Shown here one piece after another: positions 4,849 to 6,957 of a DNA stretch of 6,957 bases. Numbering within the stretch: position 1 is the first letter of the stretch; each line of letters opens with the position of its first letter. Location: NCBI GenBank assembly GCA_937873805.1, contig CALMWO010000264.1, positions 1 through 6,957 of the forward strand, written 5' to 3'. Below the pieces are notes generated by a model. It was not told where the DNA came from, did no database searches, and worked only from the letters and a program-made list of their open reading frames with translations. This DNA comes from an uncultured Hyphomonadaceae bacterium. Lineage in GTDB: Bacteria; Pseudomonadota; Alphaproteobacteria; Caulobacterales; Hyphomonadaceae. The translations under genes were made by a program, and so were the position numbers.

Positions 4849-5334
4849 ATGAAACGCCTTCTCGCATCCGCGGCGCTCGTCGCTGCCTTGGCTGCCCCCG
4901 CTTTCGCACAACAACCGCCAGCAACACCGGACACGGTTCAAAGCAATACTGTCACCGCGCAAGGTCAGGTCACCGTGCAGGGCGCTGATCCGTCTACGGT
5001 GCAGCCGACCACTCCGACGGAGAGCGCACCTGCCACGGTGGTTGCCGACGCGCCTCAACCGCAGACCAGCATCACCATCGACACCGTCGTGAGCGAAACC
5101 CCGTCCGCCACCGTTGAGACGACCACCGAAATCATCACCCCGGTTTCTGATCGCCCCACCCTCGACGCGGCAAACCCGATCGCCCCGGAAGTCCACGCCA
5201 TCGTCGCCGCCAAAAAGAACTACACCACGGCAGATATCGTGAAGGCCCAGCACGAAGCCGTGCTCGCCACCCCGGTCAGCCTGCCGACCACGGTGGTCAC
5301 CACCACGACGACGACCGCCAAGCCGGGCGGCTGA
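4849..5334 (+). CDS. Small secreted Thr/Pro-rich protein, 161 aa
   Basis: No family recognised. A clear Sec signal peptide, MKRLLASAALVAALAAPAFA, is followed by QQPP, with cleavage after AFA giving a mature protein of 141 aa. The mature part is rich in Thr, Val, Pro, Ala and Gln, and poor in large hydrophobics, so it looks extended. One segment (113-145, HAIVAAKKNYTTADIVKAQH...) is more structured, with helix-like spacing and a cluster of Lys, and is the most likely conserved piece. The C terminus is a threonine run (149-156) and then AKPGG. An AGGA motif (4837-4840) lies 8 bases before the ATG. It lies 40 bases after the BrkB gene and is followed by a perfect 10-bp hairpin at 5365-5393. It might be an envelope or stress-related protein; nothing visible assigns a role. 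Confidence 0.8.
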   Translation: MKRLLASAALVAALAAPAFAQQPPATPDTVQSNTVTAQGQVTVQGADPSTVQPTTPTESAPATVVADAPQPQTSITIDTVVSETPSATVETTTEIITPVSDRPTLDAANPIAPEVHAIVAAKKNYTTADIVKAQHEAVLATPVSLPTTVVTTTTTTAKPGG

Positions 5335-5364
5335 TAGCCCGGGATACTTTCTCCAAGCGAATTT

Positions 5365-5393
5365 GCGCCCGACAGGCCCCGCTTGTCGGGCGC
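5365..5393 (+). terminator. Hairpin terminator after the secreted Thr-rich gene
   Basis: A perfect 10-bp stem, GCGCCCGACA (5365-5374) and TGTCGGGCGC (5384-5393), encloses 9 bases, and a GU and a GC pair extend it inward. It lies 31 bases beyond the stop codon. The following sequence (GTTCAGTTGCATT) has scattered Ts and no true run, so strength is uncertain. Confidence 0.6.
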
Positions 5394-5470
5394 GTTCAGT
5401 TGCATTCCCCCGAAATCTGTCGCTTAAGGTACCCCCAACAACGGCTTGAATAACCGGTACGGAGGACTGA

Positions 5471-6691
5471 ATGCGTGAGGCAGTGATCGTTTCGACGGCT
5501 CGCACGGGGCTGGCGAAATCGGTGCGGGGCGGGTTCAACATGACCCACGGCGCAGCTCTCGGAGGACACGCGATCAAGCACGCGGTCGAGCGCGCAAAGA
5601 TCGACCCGAAAGAAGTCGAGGACGTTTACCTCGGTTGCGCAAATCCTGAAGGCGCGACCGGCGGCAACATCGCCCGCCAGGCCGCCCTCTGGGCCGATAT
5701 GCCGGTGTCAGTCGCCGGCGGCACGATCAATCGCTTCTGCTCCTCGGGCCTCAACGCCATCGCTCTCGCTGCTCACCAGATCCGCGACGGCGCGGACATC
5801 ATGGTCGGCGGCGGCGTCGAGTCGATCTCGCTCGTCCAGTTTGCTCCCCCGCGCCCGCTCTCGGCTGATGGCCGCAACCGCGCGCTCGACGAGAAACTGC
5901 TCGCCAAGATCCCGGCCATCTACATGACCATGATCGAAACCGCCGAGATCGTCGCCGAGCGTTACAACGTCTCGCGTGAATCTCAGGACGAATACGCTCT
6001 GCAATCGCAACAGCGCACCGCCGCGGCTCAAGCCGCCAACAAGTATGACTACGAAATCGTGCCGATGAAGACCAAGATGGCCGTCACCAACAAGGAGACG
6101 GGCGTCGTCACGATGGAAGACGTCACCGTCAGCCGAGACGATTGCAACCGTCCGCAGACAACCCTCGCCGATCTTCAGAAGCTCGCGCCGGTCTTCAAGG
6201 GCGGCCAGAAGATCGCTGAAGGAAAATACGTCACCGCCGGCAACGCCTCGCAGTTCTCCGATGGCGGCGCAGCGCTCGTGCTCATGGAAGCAAAAGAAGC
6301 CGCCAAGCGCGGCCTCGAACCGCTCGGCGCCTTCCGCGGCTTCGCAGTCGCCGGTTGCGAGCCTGACGAAATGGGTATCGGCCCGATCTACGCTGTCCCC
6401 CGCCTGCTCGCCCGTCACGGCCTGACGGTTCAGGACATCGACCTCTGGGAGCTGAACGAAGCCTTCGCGTCACAGTGCCTGTACGCACGCGACTTCCTCG
6501 GCATCGACCCGGCGAAATACAACGTCAACGGCGGCTCGATCTCGATCGGCCACCCTTACGGCGTCACCGGCGCACGCTGCACCGGCCACCTCCTCCTCGA
6601 AGGCAAGCGTCGCAAGGCCAAGTATGGCGTCGTGACCATGTGCATCGGCGGCGGCCAGGGCGCAGCCGGCCTGTTCGAGATCTTCAACTGA
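5471..6691 (+). CDS. Acetyl-CoA C-acyltransferase (thiolase), FadA-like
   Basis: Thiolase of 406 aa, joining or cleaving acyl-CoAs; most likely the 3-ketoacyl-CoA thiolase step of beta-oxidation, possibly also acetoacetyl-CoA. The catalytic set is complete. Cys90 sits in NRFCSSGLNA. Asn329 sits in LNEAFASQ. His361 sits in SIGHPYGVTGAR. Cys391 sits in TMCIGGGQGAA. The Asn-His spacing of 32 and His-Cys spacing of 30 equal those of Zoogloea thiolase (316, 348, 378). The His motif reads HPYGVTGAR, where many biosynthetic acetyl-CoA acetyltransferases have HPxGxSGAR, so a degradative type is favoured. GGAGG (5461-5465) is 5 bases before ATG 5471, an excellent ribosome site. It stands alone, with a hairpin upstream and a strong terminator downstream; no FadB/FadJ partner adjoins it. 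The dienoyl-CoA isomerase gene is 4.7 kb away. Chain-length preference is not visible from sequence alone. Confidence 0.93.
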   Translation: MREAVIVSTARTGLAKSVRGGFNMTHGAALGGHAIKHAVERAKIDPKEVEDVYLGCANPEGATGGNIARQAALWADMPVSVAGGTINRFCSSGLNAIALAAHQIRDGADIMVGGGVESISLVQFAPPRPLSADGRNRALDEKLLAKIPAIYMTMIETAEIVAERYNVSRESQDEYALQSQQRTAAAQAANKYDYEIVPMKTKMAVTNKETGVVTMEDVTVSRDDCNRPQTTLADLQKLAPVFKGGQKIAEGKYVTAGNASQFSDGGAALVLMEAKEAAKRGLEPLGAFRGFAVAGCEPDEMGIGPIYAVPRLLARHGLTVQDIDLWELNEAFASQCLYARDFLGIDPAKYNVNGGSISIGHPYGVTGARCTGHLLLEGKRRKAKYGVVTMCIGGGQGAAGLFEIFN

Positions 6692-6713
6692 TCTCGACCG
6701 CAATCTGACCACG

Positions 6714-6748
6714 AACGGCCCGGCAGCAATGTCGGGCCGTTTTCATTT
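6714..6748 (+). terminator. Rho-independent terminator after the thiolase gene
   Basis: AACGGCCCGGCA (6714-6725) pairs with TGTCGGGCCGTT (6730-6741), a 12-bp stem with one GU pair, closed by the tetraloop GCAA. TTCATTTC follows directly. It sits 23 bases after the thiolase stop and faces the minus-strand gene ending at 6754. The minus side lacks a T-run, so it mainly serves the plus strand. Confidence 0.88.
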
Positions 6749-6753
6749 CAGCT

Positions 6754-6957
6754 TCACGGCGCCGCATCGAGATCCACCAACCGATAGAACTCCTGGTCCC
6801 ACAGCAGGTAGAGCAGCCAGTCGGGGAAGCCGTAGGCCGCCTGCACATAGTTCTCCTGCGACGCATGGATCTTCCATCCTCGCATCTTCGCCGCCGTGTT
6901 GCCCGGCATCGCATGCGTCGCATCAGGTTGATTGTCGGCCACGAATTTGCCCGTCTC
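6754..6957 (-). CDS. C-terminal fragment of an unrecognised protein (start beyond the window)
   Basis: An open frame on the minus strand continues to the window edge and stops at TGA 6754; 67 residues are visible, beginning ETGKFVADNQPDATHAMPGN. The frame has coding-like base use and no stop back to 6957, so the true start is outside. The visible part contains a WKIHASQENYVQAAYGFPDW stretch rich in aromatic residues, then LLYLLWDQEFYRLVDLDAAP, which looks like the compact C terminus of a globular protein. I do not recognise the family and assign no function. It is convergent with the thiolase gene, with the terminator at 6714-6741 between them. Confidence 0.7.
   Translation of the reverse strand, partial: ETGKFVADNQPDATHAMPGNTAAKMRGWKIHASQENYVQAAYGFPDWLLYLLWDQEFYRLVDLDAAP

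Noticed and set aside
5286..5298. GACCAC-G-GTGGTC palindrome near the end of the Thr-rich gene
   Set aside because: It is a by-product of Thr and Val codons (ACC, ACG, GTG, GTC) inside the coding region; the terminator lies further downstream.
1..6691. A fatty acid degradation operon linking the isomerase and thiolase genes
   Set aside because: They are 4.7 kb apart with minus-strand genes and several terminators between them, so they cannot share a transcript.
1..6957. CRISPR array, tRNA, rRNA, transposase, prophage or toxin-antitoxin system
   Set aside because: No regularly spaced repeats, no tRNA-like cloverleaf or rRNA motifs seen, and no mobile-element or toxin protein among the open frames. 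The one mobile-like candidate is the short palindromic element at 2280-2327.

Overview
The window looks like a chromosomal segment of a GC-rich alphaproteobacterium. Base composition is high in G+C by eye. Pro/Ala-rich secreted proteins, a BrkB/YihY membrane protein, a CtrA-like half-site pair and an ACCGGTTCCC...ACTTTT intergenic motif of the type common in Rhizobiales and Caulobacterales all fit. I favour Caulobacterales/Hyphomonadaceae-like bacteria, but this is inferred from style and not from a marker gene.

Layout. (1) 1-737 (+): the 3' part of a crotonase-fold gene whose active-site residues match delta3,5-delta2,4-dienoyl-CoA isomerase. (2) 748-1053 (-): a small unrecognised protein, tail-to-tail with the isomerase. 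(3) 1054-1137: a short divergent intergenic region with a CtrA-like site. (4) 1138-2139 (+): a secreted protein with an AMIN-like beta domain, a Pro/Ala linker and TPR-like helices. (5) 2140-2430: about 290 bases between convergent genes, with a hairpin, a 10-bp inverted repeat around a very G-rich tract, a palindromic repeat-like element and a strong minus-strand terminator. (6) 2431-2853 and 2921-3709 (both -): a small helical DUF2267/DUF2780-like protein downstream of a VanX-type D-Ala-D-Ala dipeptidase. (7) 3789-4808 (+): a BrkB/YihY six-helix membrane protein, then 4849-5334 (+), a small secreted Thr-rich protein with a terminator. (8) 5471-6691 (+): a thiolase with a full catalytic set, then a strong terminator. 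(9) 6754-6957 (-): the C-terminal end of an unrecognised protein.

The functional themes are fatty acyl-CoA degradation (isomerase and thiolase, separated by unrelated genes and so not one operon) and the cell envelope (dipeptidase, AMIN-like protein, BrkB, secreted Thr-rich protein). I see no phage, transposase, toxin-antitoxin, CRISPR, tRNA or rRNA. Most of the window is ordinary housekeeping or accessory chromosome. The less ordinary parts are the structured intergenic block at 2150-2405, the AMIN-like/TPR secreted protein, and the small unrecognised genes.
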